Source of the DNA: Roseovarius sp. EL26
GTDB lineage: Bacteria; Pseudomonadota; Alphaproteobacteria; Rhodobacterales; Rhodobacteraceae
Assembly (NCBI RefSeq): GCF_900327775.1
Contig: NZ_OUMZ01000007.1
Span: 1,475,606-1,539,605, forward strand
Direction: 5' to 3'
DNA length: 64,000 nucleotides
Shown: positions 45,171 through 54,530 of the stretch, piece after piece
How the letters are laid out: each line of letters opens with the position of its first letter
Position numbering within the stretch: position 1 is the first letter of the stretch
Notes under the pieces: model-generated
Database searches by the model: none
Told to the model about the DNA's origin: nothing
The model's input: only the letters and a program-made list of their open reading frames with translations
Translations under genes and position numbers: made by a program

Positions 45171-45331
45171 TTTGTCAAAATCAGCTTGCCTGCGCGGGTG
45201 ATCCGCAAGGTATAAACCTGACCATCCAGTACGATATTGGCCGTCGACGCGCCGCTTGTCAGAATACGCGCGTCATGAACCGCAATGTTCGGAACCAGCT
45301 CTGGTTCCGCCTTGGTTTGTGCTCTAATCAT
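45167..45331 (-). CDS. hemP: Hemin uptake protein HemP
   Basis: 54 aa. The C-terminal half ANIVLDGQVYTLRITRAGKL is the HemP family core (xGxxYxLRxTRxGKLILTK). Linked to haem uptake in many proteobacteria, mostly as a small protein needed for haem-transporter gene expression. GGAGG stands 8 nt before the ATG. It overlaps the upstream 47-aa ORF and the downstream 157-aa ORF each by ATGA. Haem transporter genes (hmuRSTUV) are not in the window. Confidence 0.85.
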   Translation of the reverse strand: MIRAQTKAEPELVPNIAVHDARILTSGASTANIVLDGQVYTLRITRAGKLILTK

Positions 45332-45471
45332 CTCATTTCCTCCAGATATCTTAACGACATCTCGAGCATCGCATCGCTGGGAAAATCCCCCCGCAGTGCA
45401 GCAGCCAAAAGCTCAGCACGCACATCCCTAGATGGCGCTGGCGCAGCCCGAAAGATCGCTGTAACAGGCAT
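45328..45471 (-). CDS. Small 47-aa ORF, first gene of hemP operon
   Basis: Starts MPVTAIFRAAPAPSRDVRAE and ends SLRYLEEMR. Good ribosome binding site (GGAG 7-10 nt before the ATG), no signal peptide. Its stop overlaps the hemP start (ATGAGATG), which argues it is translated and coupled. It is Ala/Arg-rich with a predicted helix. I do not recognise it; it could be a leader peptide setting hemP translation or a small functional protein. Confidence 0.5.
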   Translation of the reverse strand: MPVTAIFRAAPAPSRDVRAELLAAALRGDFPSDAMLEMSLRYLEEMR

Positions 45472-45670
45472 CCTGTCACTCCAAAATGTTCGAATTTTCG
45501 CCGGGCTTATCTGGTGTCTTGGCTAGGCAATTCTTTTCTGACTATTTTACTTAGGTTTGTCAATTGGCATTTTCCGTTTCTCGAAATTTTCACTTCCACT
45601 CGCCAATGTTATGTTATCACATACCGCCAATAGATAAGAAAAACAGCACAGTCAAGCCACCTTTAAAATC

Positions 45671-46759
45671 TCAACCAACGCCTTGCGCAATACTCGCACG
45701 GGGCACTGCGGTCGCCTTGAGGATCGCAAAACAACTCATACCGGGCCTGAGCGATAATGCCTGTGCTGCTCGGGCAGTAATGCGGGCCAAAAGACGGTCC
45801 TGCCCGGCCATCAACTGCAGGGCAACGCCCGGCCCTTCGCCGCGCCGCAATTCTTTGATCGTAACCGGCAAAACGTTACGCGATGACAGGCCTTGTGGCT
45901 CTTCCAGTGAAATCAAAACGTCCTGTGCCAGAATGCGAATCCGTACCTGCGTTCCGATCGGAGCGGTAACCCCCGGCAAATGCAATGCCCCTCCAGACAC
46001 AGTTAGACGGCTCAATCCGTCATCATCATGTGCAGCCACCTGCGCATTCAGGACTGCCCCCGCCTCTCGTATGCCCACGAATGGCAGCGATGCTGGATCA
46101 CTAAGCACGTCCTCAACGGCCCCATCTGCAACCTTTTTTCCCGCTTTTATAATCACCAGTTGATCCGCCAATCGCGCGACCTCCGCCACCGAATGGCTGA
46201 TATAAACAATAGGCATCCTGACTTGATCACGCAGGCGCTCAAGATACGGCAAAATTGCCTCTTTGCGCGGCTCATCCAGCGCGGACAGCGGTTCATCCAA
46301 CAGCAACAACTCAGGCTGTGATAACAGCGCCCTCGCCAGCGCTACGCGCTGCTTTTCTCCACCAGACAGTTGCTTTGGCCGTCGCTCCATAAGGTCTTCT
46401 AGTCCCAGCATCTCAACAATTTTCTCGTGCTGTTGTGTATCTGCTGGCTGCGGGGCAAAACGCGCGCCAAACCGCAAGTTTCCTGCCACATTCAGGTGCG
46501 GAAACAGGCGCCCATCCTGAAACACATAACCGATACGGCGCTTGCTTGCCCGCACATATGTTGCGCTGTCCAGCAGCACGCGGTCTTGCAATACAATCCG
46601 CCCAGCATCTGGGCGCAACAATCCGGAAATCGCATGCGCAATCGTAGATTTCCCCGCGCCTGAGGGCCCAAATATTGCGGTCACCCCGGCTCCGGCCTCA
46701 AAGCTCAGGTCTAGGTGAAAATCATCAAATCGATGCGACAGCTCTACGGACAGGCTCAT
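45671..46759 (-). CDS. modC: Molybdate ABC transporter ATP-binding protein
   Basis: 362 aa. Walker A GPSGAGKST, signature LSGGEKQR, Walker B LLLDEPLSALD, switch His ISHSV, and a C-terminal TOBE/MOP domain with the region LPVTIKELRRGEGPGVALQL that binds molybdate and limits uptake. The ATG at 46759 overlaps the modB stop (ATGA); the frame could extend to 46798 inside modB but without reason. Supplies energy to ModB. Confidence 0.93.
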   Translation of the reverse strand: MSLSVELSHRFDDFHLDLSFEAGAGVTAIFGPSGAGKSTIAHAISGLLRPDAGRIVLQDRVLLDSATYVRASKRRIGYVFQDGRLFPHLNVAGNLRFGARFAPQPADTQQHEKIVEMLGLEDLMERRPKQLSGGEKQRVALARALLSQPELLLLDEPLSALDEPRKEAILPYLERLRDQVRMPIVYISHSVAEVARLADQLVIIKAGKKVADGAVEDVLSDPASLPFVGIREAGAVLNAQVAAHDDDGLSRLTVSGGALHLPGVTAPIGTQVRIRILAQDVLISLEEPQGLSSRNVLPVTIKELRRGEGPGVALQLMAGQDRLLARITARAAQALSLRPGMSCFAILKATAVPRASIAQGVG

Positions 46760-47445
46760 TTTTGACCAATCCTTTCCGCCACACGCCGGGCGAGCCATTC
46801 AGACAACAAAACAGCACCGATCGCTACGACCAGTGACAACACCCCCAACCGTAATGCCGCCGCCTCACCACCGGGGACCTGAAGCAATGCGTAGATAGCA
46901 GACGGTAGCGTTTGTGTCTGACCCGGGATATTGGCCACAAACGTAATTGTTGCGCCAAACTCGCCCATTGCCTTGGCAAAGCCCAAAACCACCCCTGCCA
47001 GTATGCCCGGCAGAATCAAGGGCAAGGTCACCAGTACAAAGACGGCAATACGCCCGGCCCCCAGAGTTTCAGCCGCCTGTTCTAGCTTGGGGTCGACCGC
47101 CTCGATCGCCAATCGGATGGCCCGCACCACCAAGGGAAAGCCCATAATCGCAGCCGCCAAAGCCGCACCGGTCCAATGGAATGCCAGCGTAATGCCCCAA
47201 TCGGCCAGTTTCGCACCCAGCACACCGTTTCGGCCAAAAGCGAGTAACAACAGATATCCCGTAACGACCGGCGGCAGAACCAGCGGCAAATGAACCAACG
47301 CGCTAAGCAATGCTTTACCGGGAAACTCTCGCCGCGCCAGTAGCCACGCCACCAACAGTGCAAACGGCAGGCTGATTGCAACCGCCCAGAGGGACACTTT
47401 GAGCGACAACATCAGTGCTGCCCATTCTTCAGGACGCAGATTCAT
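46756..47445 (-). CDS. modB: Molybdate ABC transporter permease
   Basis: 229 aa, five to six membrane helices, with the EAA loop EAVDPKLEQAAETLGAGRIAVFVLVTLPL. Forms the membrane channel of the molybdate importer. Overlaps modA and modC by ATGA on both sides. Length and order match the standard modABC operon. Confidence 0.93.
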   Translation of the reverse strand: MNLRPEEWAALMLSLKVSLWAVAISLPFALLVAWLLARREFPGKALLSALVHLPLVLPPVVTGYLLLLAFGRNGVLGAKLADWGITLAFHWTGAALAAAIMGFPLVVRAIRLAIEAVDPKLEQAAETLGAGRIAVFVLVTLPLILPGILAGVVLGFAKAMGEFGATITFVANIPGQTQTLPSAIYALLQVPGGEAAALRLGVLSLVVAIGAVLLSEWLARRVAERIGQK

Positions 47446-48212
47446 TTGCGCCCCTCTTGTGGAAGAAATCCGTGAAACCGGAAAATTTCACGGGCACGAC
47501 TTCCTTGCAGAAACATTGTGAAATCTGATGCATGCGCGTTATTCGATCCGGAAACCATTGCCATTGGGTAGATTATCACATCATGCAGCCCCTCTGGCAC
47601 ATCATAGATCACATCAACCGACGGATCAGCCTGCGCATCACTGGCGTAGACGATGCCCAATGGGGTTTCTTGCCGCGAGACCCACAACAACGCCGCCCGC
47701 ACATTTTCAGCCTGCGCCAGATGCGGGGACAACGTGGGCCAGAACCCGGCTATTTCCAGCCATTGCCGCCCGTAGATGCCCGCAGGCACCCCGTCAACCT
47801 GCCCAATCGCCAACCGGCCACCGGCCAATCGCCGCAGCAGGTTCTCAGTGTTTGGTGTGTCTATAGGGGCACTGCCTTTCGGGCCGATCAAAACCAGTCG
47901 GTTACTTAACAGATCAACACGGCCATCTGGAGCCAATACACCTTGCCCCTCAAGCCAATCCATCCACGCGAGATTGGCCAGAATCACCACATCTGCCGGC
48001 GCGCCCTGCGCCACCTGGCGCGCAATCTGACCAGAACCACCATAAGAGACCGCCACCTCCCCCGGGTAAACGGCAACAGCCTCTTCCAACGCATCCCGCA
48101 GGGATGCCGCAGCAAAGACCGTCACATCAGGCTGCGCCCCGGCAAATCCGGGCCAACACGCAGACCAAAGCAACAGGCATAGCGTTGCAAAGTTTGAAAA
48201 AACTGATTTCAT
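47442..48212 (-). CDS. modA: Periplasmic molybdate-binding protein
   Basis: 256 aa. Signal peptide to about residue 26 (LCLLLWSACWPGFAGA), then VTVFAAASLRDALEE, AVSYGGSGQIARQVAQGAPADVV, the standard ModA ligand-binding stretches. Binds molybdate or tungstate in the periplasm. First gene of modABC. No ModE operator was identified by eye in the 129-bp region shared with the divergent DUF1178 gene. Confidence 0.93.
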   Translation of the reverse strand: MKSVFSNFATLCLLLWSACWPGFAGAQPDVTVFAAASLRDALEEAVAVYPGEVAVSYGGSGQIARQVAQGAPADVVILANLAWMDWLEGQGVLAPDGRVDLLSNRLVLIGPKGSAPIDTPNTENLLRRLAGGRLAIGQVDGVPAGIYGRQWLEIAGFWPTLSPHLAQAENVRAALLWVSRQETPLGIVYASDAQADPSVDVIYDVPEGLHDVIIYPMAMVSGSNNAHASDFTMFLQGSRAREIFRFHGFLPQEGRK

Positions 48213-48341
48213 CCGGACAAGTATTTAGCATGTCCCGGCCCCGCGCAAGCCTGCAACACAGCGATGCGCCGCCAGATGATTTCACTTGATCTTAACGCCC
48301 TGACGCTTAAGTATCGATCAGCCCATACACCGGAGCCTTTG

Positions 48342-48791
48342 ATGATTCAGTTCACTCTCAAATGTGATCAGGACCACCGTTTTGACAGTTGGTTTCAATC
48401 CGCCGATGCTTTTGACAAACTCAAAGCCGCCGGGATGGTGACCTGTGCAATCTGTGGATCAGGCCGCGTACAAAAGGCTATCATGGCACCACGTGTGCAG
48501 GCCAGCCGGTCCAAGGCGACAACCCCAGCTGTTGAACCAGTAAAATCAGAAGCCGGAGCGCTGAGCCCTTCCACTGCTGAACAAGCGCTCGCCGAACTAA
48601 AGAAAAAGGTAGAAGACAATTCCGAATATGTCGGAATGAATTTCGCCCAAGAGGCTCGTGACATGCACGAAGGCACCGCTCCTGAGCGTGCCATCTATGG
48701 CGAAGCCAAACCAGAAGACGCGAAGAAACTGATCGAAGACGGCGTGCCTGTCGCACCGCTCCCGTTCATTCCCGGTCGAAAAGCCAACTAA
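48342..48791 (+). CDS. DUF1178 family protein
   Basis: 149 aa. The N-terminus IQFTLKCDQDHRFDSWFQSADAF with C8 and the later C-x2-C in VTCAICGSGRVQKAIMAPRV resembles a zinc ribbon; the C-terminal half has EDNSEYVGMNFAQEARDMHEG, the invariant family block. Function unknown. GGAG before the ATG at 48342 supports this start over an in-frame ATG at 48264. Single gene, divergent from modA. Confidence 0.9.
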   Translation: MIQFTLKCDQDHRFDSWFQSADAFDKLKAAGMVTCAICGSGRVQKAIMAPRVQASRSKATTPAVEPVKSEAGALSPSTAEQALAELKKKVEDNSEYVGMNFAQEARDMHEGTAPERAIYGEAKPEDAKKLIEDGVPVAPLPFIPGRKAN

Positions 48792-48809
48792 CAGAAAAGA
48801 TACCTCAGG

Positions 48810-49685
48810 TCAGATGCCCAATCGACGCCGAACCTCTTGCGGTGCGGTTTTACTGACTGCGACATAGTCATGTGCCTGGGCACAGTCGTGGATTGGAACA
48901 ATTTTTGTTGCAAACAAAACCTTCGGTAATGCGAAAATTTCATATTCCAAATCATGAAACAGCTGCAAAGACGGCGGAAGCTGACCTTGATCATGCGGCA
49001 ACCTCTCTTCGAAAATCACCACCGATGGTGCGACATCCCTGAAAAATTCCGCCCCACCTGCGACAACCTCGGCTTCGAACCCTTCAACATCGATTTTCAC
49101 CAGTGAAACGGGCCCTATACTATATTCCTGCGCTACAGAATCCAGACTACGTACATCGACCTCGATTGTATCGCTGTTTTGAAATCCTTTGGACGTGAGC
49201 GTTGCGGCCCCTGCATTGCCTTGCGGCACCGTCAGTTGCAGCGTATCCGCGGAACGACCCAGCCCAATGTCATGCAACGTAACATTACCATGCGCTAAAC
49301 GCGAAAATGTCTCTCGCAGGTGACCAATCATCTCGGGCTGCGGCTCAAACGCATGGACCTGACCAGTGCGACCAACCCGATCAGACATCCTGACACTGAT
49401 AAGACCCAGGTTCGCGCCGATGTCCAAACATGTATCGCCTTCACGCACCACCTTGTCGATAATATCAGAAACTTTTGGGTCCAAATCGCCAAAATACTTC
49501 ATCGACCGACCCACAAAATCCTGCACCGGCACAAAAGCTTGCCCACCTTTTACGTTGACCCACTCGCTCTTTTGCCCACCATTTTCTATGGCCTTGAAAA
49601 ACCCAGAGTTCGCAATCGACCCGCACCCGGATTTCAAAGGGTATAAGCGGCACAACATCATCAAGGATTTTTCCAAAAAATTCAT
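48810..49685 (-). CDS. FkbM-family SAM-dependent methyltransferase
   Basis: 291 aa. SAM-binding DIGANLGLISVRMSDRVG, HAFEPQPEM and the C-terminal FkbM signature VKIDVEGFEAEVVAGG. Members O-methylate sugars, polyketides or glycans. There are no glycan genes nearby, so the substrate is open. GAGAGG 7 nt before the ATG at 49685 sets the start. The upstream noncoding stretch is AT-rich, unlike its surroundings. Confidence 0.85.
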   Translation of the reverse strand: MNFLEKSLMMLCRLYPLKSGCGSIANSGFFKAIENGGQKSEWVNVKGGQAFVPVQDFVGRSMKYFGDLDPKVSDIIDKVVREGDTCLDIGANLGLISVRMSDRVGRTGQVHAFEPQPEMIGHLRETFSRLAHGNVTLHDIGLGRSADTLQLTVPQGNAGAATLTSKGFQNSDTIEVDVRSLDSVAQEYSIGPVSLVKIDVEGFEAEVVAGGAEFFRDVAPSVVIFEERLPHDQGQLPPSLQLFHDLEYEIFALPKVLFATKIVPIHDCAQAHDYVAVSKTAPQEVRRRLGI

Positions 49686-50115
49686 CAAATGCCTCTCACA
49701 CGGAAATTATTACAAAGTCACCGTAGCTTATAGTGAGGTTATTTCAAACAATACCTGATAGATTATGGTTCTTTGAGAGTGTCGGGGAAATCATCTTGGG
49801 ACACCAAATTTAATGAAAATCAATTAGTAAACTTTTGTATATCATTATTAGAGCGCACCTCCCCCAAACAAACCCGGAGAATGGTGTAGTTTCCGAAGTT
49901 ACCCGCCATGCAGAATAGACAGCGCCATGTGCTTCACATATCCGGGAAATACGATTTCATAATTTTTCCAATCAGAATACCGCGGCAGCTCGATCTCTTC
50001 CGAAATTGCCAGCAGCAGGTTTAATGGGGCCGCAGGCTCGCCGCTGGAAAAGATGTCGCGAAAACGCGCTCTGCCACCTGCAAAGCGCGTTCCTACAGCC
50101 CAAGTTGCCCGGGTG
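49686..50115. other. 430-bp intergenic region between fkbM and yceI
   Basis: AT-rich, without obvious promoters for the fkbM gene. A 90-codon open frame on the minus strand (49899-50171) overlaps the 3' end of yceI; the part outside yceI has a protein-like composition (LLLAISEEIELPRYSD) but no ribosome binding site, so it might be the tail of a lost gene. I see no repeats or RNA gene. Confidence 0.4.
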
Positions 50116-50712
50116 TTATTCCGGCCAGCCGCCCTTGCGCATTTCAGCCGAGATTTCCAGCTGAACAACATCGCTGGTCAGCGGCGCAAACTGGCCCACG
50201 CCAACTTCGCTGCGCAGTAGGCTGCTGGTCGCTTCAACGCCGATCCACTCACCTTGATAATAATCAAAGAAACCACCCAGCGGATGCTCACCCTGGAACA
50301 CCAAATTAACATCCAGAACGGCAGGCACGGTCTGGCCTTTGACAGTCAGATCACCGCTCAGGCGCATCGACTGCGCCCCGGTTTGCACGGCACTGGTCGA
50401 GGTAAAGGTAATCGTTGGGTTTGATTCGACGTCAAAGAACCCTTCGCCCTTCAACTCAACATCCAGCGCTTCAAACCCTGAATGCAGGCTGTTGGCGTCA
50501 ATCTCAACGCGGGCGGCAGTGGCCGCGACATCTGCGGGATCAAAATCGATCTCTCCAGAAACGCTGGTCCATTCACCACGTTGTGTGGTCAGGCCAGCGT
50601 GGTTCCAGCTGAATACGACCTCAGTGTGGCTTGAATCCAGAACATAAGTCTCTGAAATTGCGGCAGAACCAGCGAAAATAGCTGTGGCGGCAACAAATGA
50701 ACGAAATAGCAT
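50116..50712 (-). CDS. yceI: YceI-family periplasmic lipid-binding protein
   Basis: 198 aa. Signal peptide at residues 1-20 (LFRSFVAATAIFAGSAAISE), then the lipocalin-like YceI barrel with YVLDSSHTEVVFSWNHAGLT and LKGEGFFDVESNPTITF. Binds isoprenoid-like lipids in related proteins. AGGAG upstream fixes the start at 50712. No cytochrome b561 partner, often next to yceI, is present. Confidence 0.9.
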   Translation of the reverse strand: MLFRSFVAATAIFAGSAAISETYVLDSSHTEVVFSWNHAGLTTQRGEWTSVSGEIDFDPADVAATAARVEIDANSLHSGFEALDVELKGEGFFDVESNPTITFTSTSAVQTGAQSMRLSGDLTVKGQTVPAVLDVNLVFQGEHPLGGFFDYYQGEWIGVEATSSLLRSEVGVGQFAPLTSDVVQLEISAEMRKGGWPE

Positions 50713-50936
50713 GTCTTGCTCCTGTGAGTTGGTCTGCGGGGAAAATACACAGTGCGATTGTGCGATAAATAGAAAAGATTGCACAGTTTCTGTGCGCATT
50801 TCTCCATCACGTTTTTGCGATCAACATCACAGAGCGGGCAGATCTTTTCGTTTATTGCGCCAACACCCGTCCCAACCCCTTGCTCATTGCGGGGGATCGG
50901 CTTAAACCGCGCACGACTAATTCTAAGGACGCCACC

Positions 50937-52175
50937 ATGCCCGTTCTCGTGATGAAATTCGGCGGTACATCCGTTGCCAACCTTGATCGCATCCGCCGCG
51001 CTGCCAAACGCGTGGGCGTCGAAGTGGCCAAGGGCTATGACGTCATTGTCATCGTGTCGGCCATGTCCGGCAAAACCAACGAGATGGTCGGTTGGGTCAA
51101 CGAGACCTCTCCTCTCTATGATGCGCGCGAATATGACGCCGTCGTCAGCTCGGGCGAAAACGTCACGGCAGGCCTGATGGCCCTGACGCTGCAGGAAATG
51201 GATGTCCCCGCCCGCAGCTGGCAAGGCTGGCAGGTTCCTTTGATGACAAACTCTGCGCACTCGGCCGCACGGATCGAAGAAATCCCAACCGACAATATCA
51301 ACGCCAAATTTGGCGAAGGCATGCGCGTCGCCGTGGTTGCTGGCTTTCAAGGCGTCAGCCCCGAAGGCCGCATCACCACGCTGGGCCGTGGCGGATCAGA
51401 CACCACCGCTGTGGCCTTTGCCGCCGCATTCGATGCAGACCGTTGCGACATCTACACCGATGTAGACGGCGTCTATACCACCGACCCCCGTATCGCCGAC
51501 AAAGCCCGTAAGCTTGACAAAATCGCATTCGAGGAAATGCTGGAATTGGCCTCTTTGGGGGCCAAGGTTCTGCAAACCCGCTCGGTCGAGCTGGCAATGC
51601 GATACAATGTAAAACTGCGCGTACTCAGCAGTTTCGAAGAACAATCAGACGAAGCAGGCACATTGGTCTGCGCCGAGGAGGAAATCATGGAATCCAACGT
51701 CGTAAACGGCATCGCCTATTCGCGTGACGAGGCGAAGATGACCCTTATCTCTGTGGCCGACCGCCCCGGTATCGCTGCTTCGATCTTCGGATCGCTATCC
51801 GATGCGGGCGTCAACGTTGACATGATCATTCAAAACATCTCGGAAGAAGGTCGCACCGACATGACCTTCTCTTGCCCAACCGATCAGGTCGCGCGCGCTG
51901 AAAAGGCGATGGCCGAATCTAAAGACAGCGGCGAGATCAACTTCCACGATCTTGTCGCCGACACAGATGTTGCCAAAGTCTCTGCCGTTGGCATTGGCAT
52001 GCGCAGCCAGTCTGGTGTTGCAGCCAAGATGTTCAAGACACTCTGTGACGAGGGCATCAACATCAAGGTCATTGCAACCTCCGAGATCAAAATTTCCGTC
52101 CTGATCGACCGGAAATATATGGAACTTGCCGTGCAATCCCTGCATGATGCGTTCGAATTGGACAAAGCGGCCTGA
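50937..52175 (+). CDS. lysC: Aspartate kinase
   Basis: 412 aa, the usual length for the class with two ACT domains. Kinase motif VMKFGGTSVANLDRI at the N-terminus, ATP/Asp binding GRGGSDTTAVAFAAA, and two ACT domains after residue 270 (GIAASIFGSLSDAGVNVDMI, SGVAAKMFKTLCDEGINIK) for feedback inhibition by lysine/threonine. First step of the aspartate family pathway. AAGGA precedes the ATG at 50937. Single gene followed by ptsP after 67 bp. Confidence 0.96.
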   Translation: MPVLVMKFGGTSVANLDRIRRAAKRVGVEVAKGYDVIVIVSAMSGKTNEMVGWVNETSPLYDAREYDAVVSSGENVTAGLMALTLQEMDVPARSWQGWQVPLMTNSAHSAARIEEIPTDNINAKFGEGMRVAVVAGFQGVSPEGRITTLGRGGSDTTAVAFAAAFDADRCDIYTDVDGVYTTDPRIADKARKLDKIAFEEMLELASLGAKVLQTRSVELAMRYNVKLRVLSSFEEQSDEAGTLVCAEEEIMESNVVNGIAYSRDEAKMTLISVADRPGIAASIFGSLSDAGVNVDMIIQNISEEGRTDMTFSCPTDQVARAEKAMAESKDSGEINFHDLVADTDVAKVSAVGIGMRSQSGVAAKMFKTLCDEGINIKVIATSEIKISVLIDRKYMELAVQSLHDAFELDKAA

Positions 52176-52242
52176 ACCCTGCATCCTGATGCGGTGGCTC
52201 ATTGGTGGCCGTTACTGATCAGGAAGAGGCACCGCACAGGCC

Positions 52243-54486
52243 ATGACGCAGGACTATCCGACAGACAGCCGGCAAATGCTGGGCCGCCTGCGCGCCGCCA
52301 TGGCGCAGGATACGGGCGGTCAGGCACGGCTAGACCAGATCACCCATCTGATTGCTGAAGAAATGCACACCGAGGTGTGCTCGATCTACCTATTCCGTGA
52401 TGAGGAAACACTGGAACTCTGCGCCACGCAAGGCCTGAACCCACAGGCCGTGCATGAAACCCGCATGCGCATGGGCGAGGGACTGGTCGGCCGCGTCGCT
52501 CGTACTGGCAAGATCGTCAACACCGACAATGCCCCTTCAACCAAGGGCTTTCGCTTCATGCCCGAAACCGGGGAAGAGGCTTATTCGTCCTTCATGGGTG
52601 TCCCGATACAGCGCTTGGGTGAAAAACTAGGCGTATTGGTTGTGCAATCCAAAGACGCCCGTACCTACGCCGAGGAAGAAACCTACGCCATCGAAGTCGT
52701 CGCTATGGTCATCGCCGAGATGGCAGAGTTGGGCGCTTTCGTCGGTGAAGGTGCGGCCATGTCCGCCCGCCACCAACAGCCCGTTTTGTTTCACGGTGCA
52801 ACGGCACAAGAAGGCGCCTCTCAAGGTAATGTCTGGCTGCACGAGCCACGCGTTGTGGTTACCAACCCCATCGCCGATGACCCTGCTCGCGAAAGCGAAC
52901 GCCTGAACGAAGCGGTCGAGGAACTGCGCATTGGAGTAGACCGTATGCTCTCCACCGCCGCAGGTGGCGATAAAGAACAGCTCGAAGTGCTCGAAGCCTA
53001 CCGTATGTTCGCCAATTCCAAAGGCTGGATGCGCCGGATGGAAGAGGACATCACCCGCGGTCTGTCAGCCGAGGCTGCGGTTGAGAAAGAGCAATCCACT
53101 GCCCGCGCCCGGATGCGTGAAGTCACGGACCCTTACCTGCGCGAGCGCTTGCATGATCTCGATGATCTCTCGAACCGCTTGCTACGCATCTTGACGGGTC
53201 AAGGACAACAAACCGGGGCGGACATGCCCGACAACCCCATTCTGATCGCGCATAACATCGGTCCGGCGGAACTTCTGGATTACGGTCGCTCTCTCAAGGG
53301 GATTGTACTGGAAGAAGGTTCCGTTGGCTCACATGCGGCCATTGTGGCCCGCGCGCTGGCAATTCCACTGGTGATCCACGCGGACCGTATCACAACCGAA
53401 GCCCTGAACGGCGATCAGGTCCTTGTGGATGGCGATCAGGGCGTTGTGCACCTGCGCCCAGACGAATCTGTCGTTGCCGCCTTTCAGGACAAAATGGCGA
53501 TGCAGGCCAAGGCACAGGAACGCTACGCCTCAATCCGTGATAAGCCGTCCGTAACGCTGTGCGGCACCCATATTGATCTGCTGATGAATGCGGGGCTGAT
53601 GGCCGACCTTCCCAGTTTAGACAACTCCGGTGCCGAAGGTGTGGGCCTGTTCAGGACCGAATTGCAGTTCTTGATCCGCAATCATATGCCAAAACGCGCC
53701 GAACTGAGTGAACTTTACTCTCGCGTCATCGACGCCGCCCACGGCAAGCGTGTTACCTTCCGCACATTGGACATCGGGTCAGATAAGGTTCTGCCCTACA
53801 TGAAGGTCATCGAAGAACCCAACCCGGCCTTGGGTTGGCGCGCGATCCGCATCGCCATGGATCGGCCCGGCGTGCTGCGTATGCAGGTACAGGCGTTGTT
53901 GCGTGCCGCAGCGGGACGCCCCTTGTCGATTATGTTCCCCTTTATCGCCCAACGCGAAGAATTCACCGCCGCCCGCGCTGAAATTGATAAGGCACTAGAA
54001 CGCGAACGCATCCTCGGCCATCCTATTCCATCCGATCTTAAAATCGGTGCGATGCTGGAAACGCCATCTTTGGCTTTTGCCCCCGACAGCTTTTATGATG
54101 AGGTCGATTTCCTCTCGATTGGGGGCAATGACCTCAAGCAGTTCTTCTTTGCAGCCGACCGCGAAAACGAATTGGTCCGCCGCCGCTATGACACGCTGAA
54201 TGTCAGCTTCCTGACCTTCCTCGAACAGATCGTCGCCCGCTGCAATGCATCCAACACCCCCCTATCCTTCTGCGGTGAAGACGCAGGCCGCCCGATTGAG
54301 GCCGCCTGTTTTGCCGCGATTGGTCTGCGCTCCCTATCAATGCGCCCTGCCTCTATCGGTCCGGTCAAATCCATACTGCGCCGCACCGATCTGAATGAAC
54401 TGCGCGATGTCATCCACGAAGCCCGCACAGAAGGCCACCAATCCGTGCGCTCCGATGTAATGAGTTACCTGCGCGAAAAGCTGTAG
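52243..54486 (+). CDS. ptsP: Phosphoenolpyruvate-protein phosphotransferase PtsP (EI-Ntr)
   Basis: 747 aa. N-terminal GAF domain (residues 20-155, TEVCSIYLFRDEETLELCATQG), then the PTS enzyme I region with the phospho-histidine in GSVGSHAAIVAR, and the PEP-binding TIM barrel (GVGLFRTELQFL, RTLDIGSDK, GGNDLKQFFF). It starts the nitrogen-related PTS phosphorelay to NPr. Its usual place downstream of lysC in alphaproteobacteria matches. Full length, no oddities. Confidence 0.95.
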   Translation: MTQDYPTDSRQMLGRLRAAMAQDTGGQARLDQITHLIAEEMHTEVCSIYLFRDEETLELCATQGLNPQAVHETRMRMGEGLVGRVARTGKIVNTDNAPSTKGFRFMPETGEEAYSSFMGVPIQRLGEKLGVLVVQSKDARTYAEEETYAIEVVAMVIAEMAELGAFVGEGAAMSARHQQPVLFHGATAQEGASQGNVWLHEPRVVVTNPIADDPARESERLNEAVEELRIGVDRMLSTAAGGDKEQLEVLEAYRMFANSKGWMRRMEEDITRGLSAEAAVEKEQSTARARMREVTDPYLRERLHDLDDLSNRLLRILTGQGQQTGADMPDNPILIAHNIGPAELLDYGRSLKGIVLEEGSVGSHAAIVARALAIPLVIHADRITTEALNGDQVLVDGDQGVVHLRPDESVVAAFQDKMAMQAKAQERYASIRDKPSVTLCGTHIDLLMNAGLMADLPSLDNSGAEGVGLFRTELQFLIRNHMPKRAELSELYSRVIDAAHGKRVTFRTLDIGSDKVLPYMKVIEEPNPALGWRAIRIAMDRPGVLRMQVQALLRAAAGRPLSIMFPFIAQREEFTAARAEIDKALERERILGHPIPSDLKIGAMLETPSLAFAPDSFYDEVDFLSIGGNDLKQFFFAADRENELVRRRYDTLNVSFLTFLEQIVARCNASNTPLSFCGEDAGRPIEAACFAAIGLRSLSMRPASIGPVKSILRRTDLNELRDVIHEARTEGHQSVRSDVMSYLREKL

Positions 54487-54530
54487 CTGCAGAATACTAC
54501 CCCCTGAAAGCCTTTCTTTTGAGGTCAAAA

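Noticed and set aside
49899..50171. 90-codon minus-strand frame between fkbM and yceI
   Set aside because: It overlaps the yceI 3' end and lacks a ribosome binding site; part of its sequence looks protein-like, so it is noted as a possible relic only.
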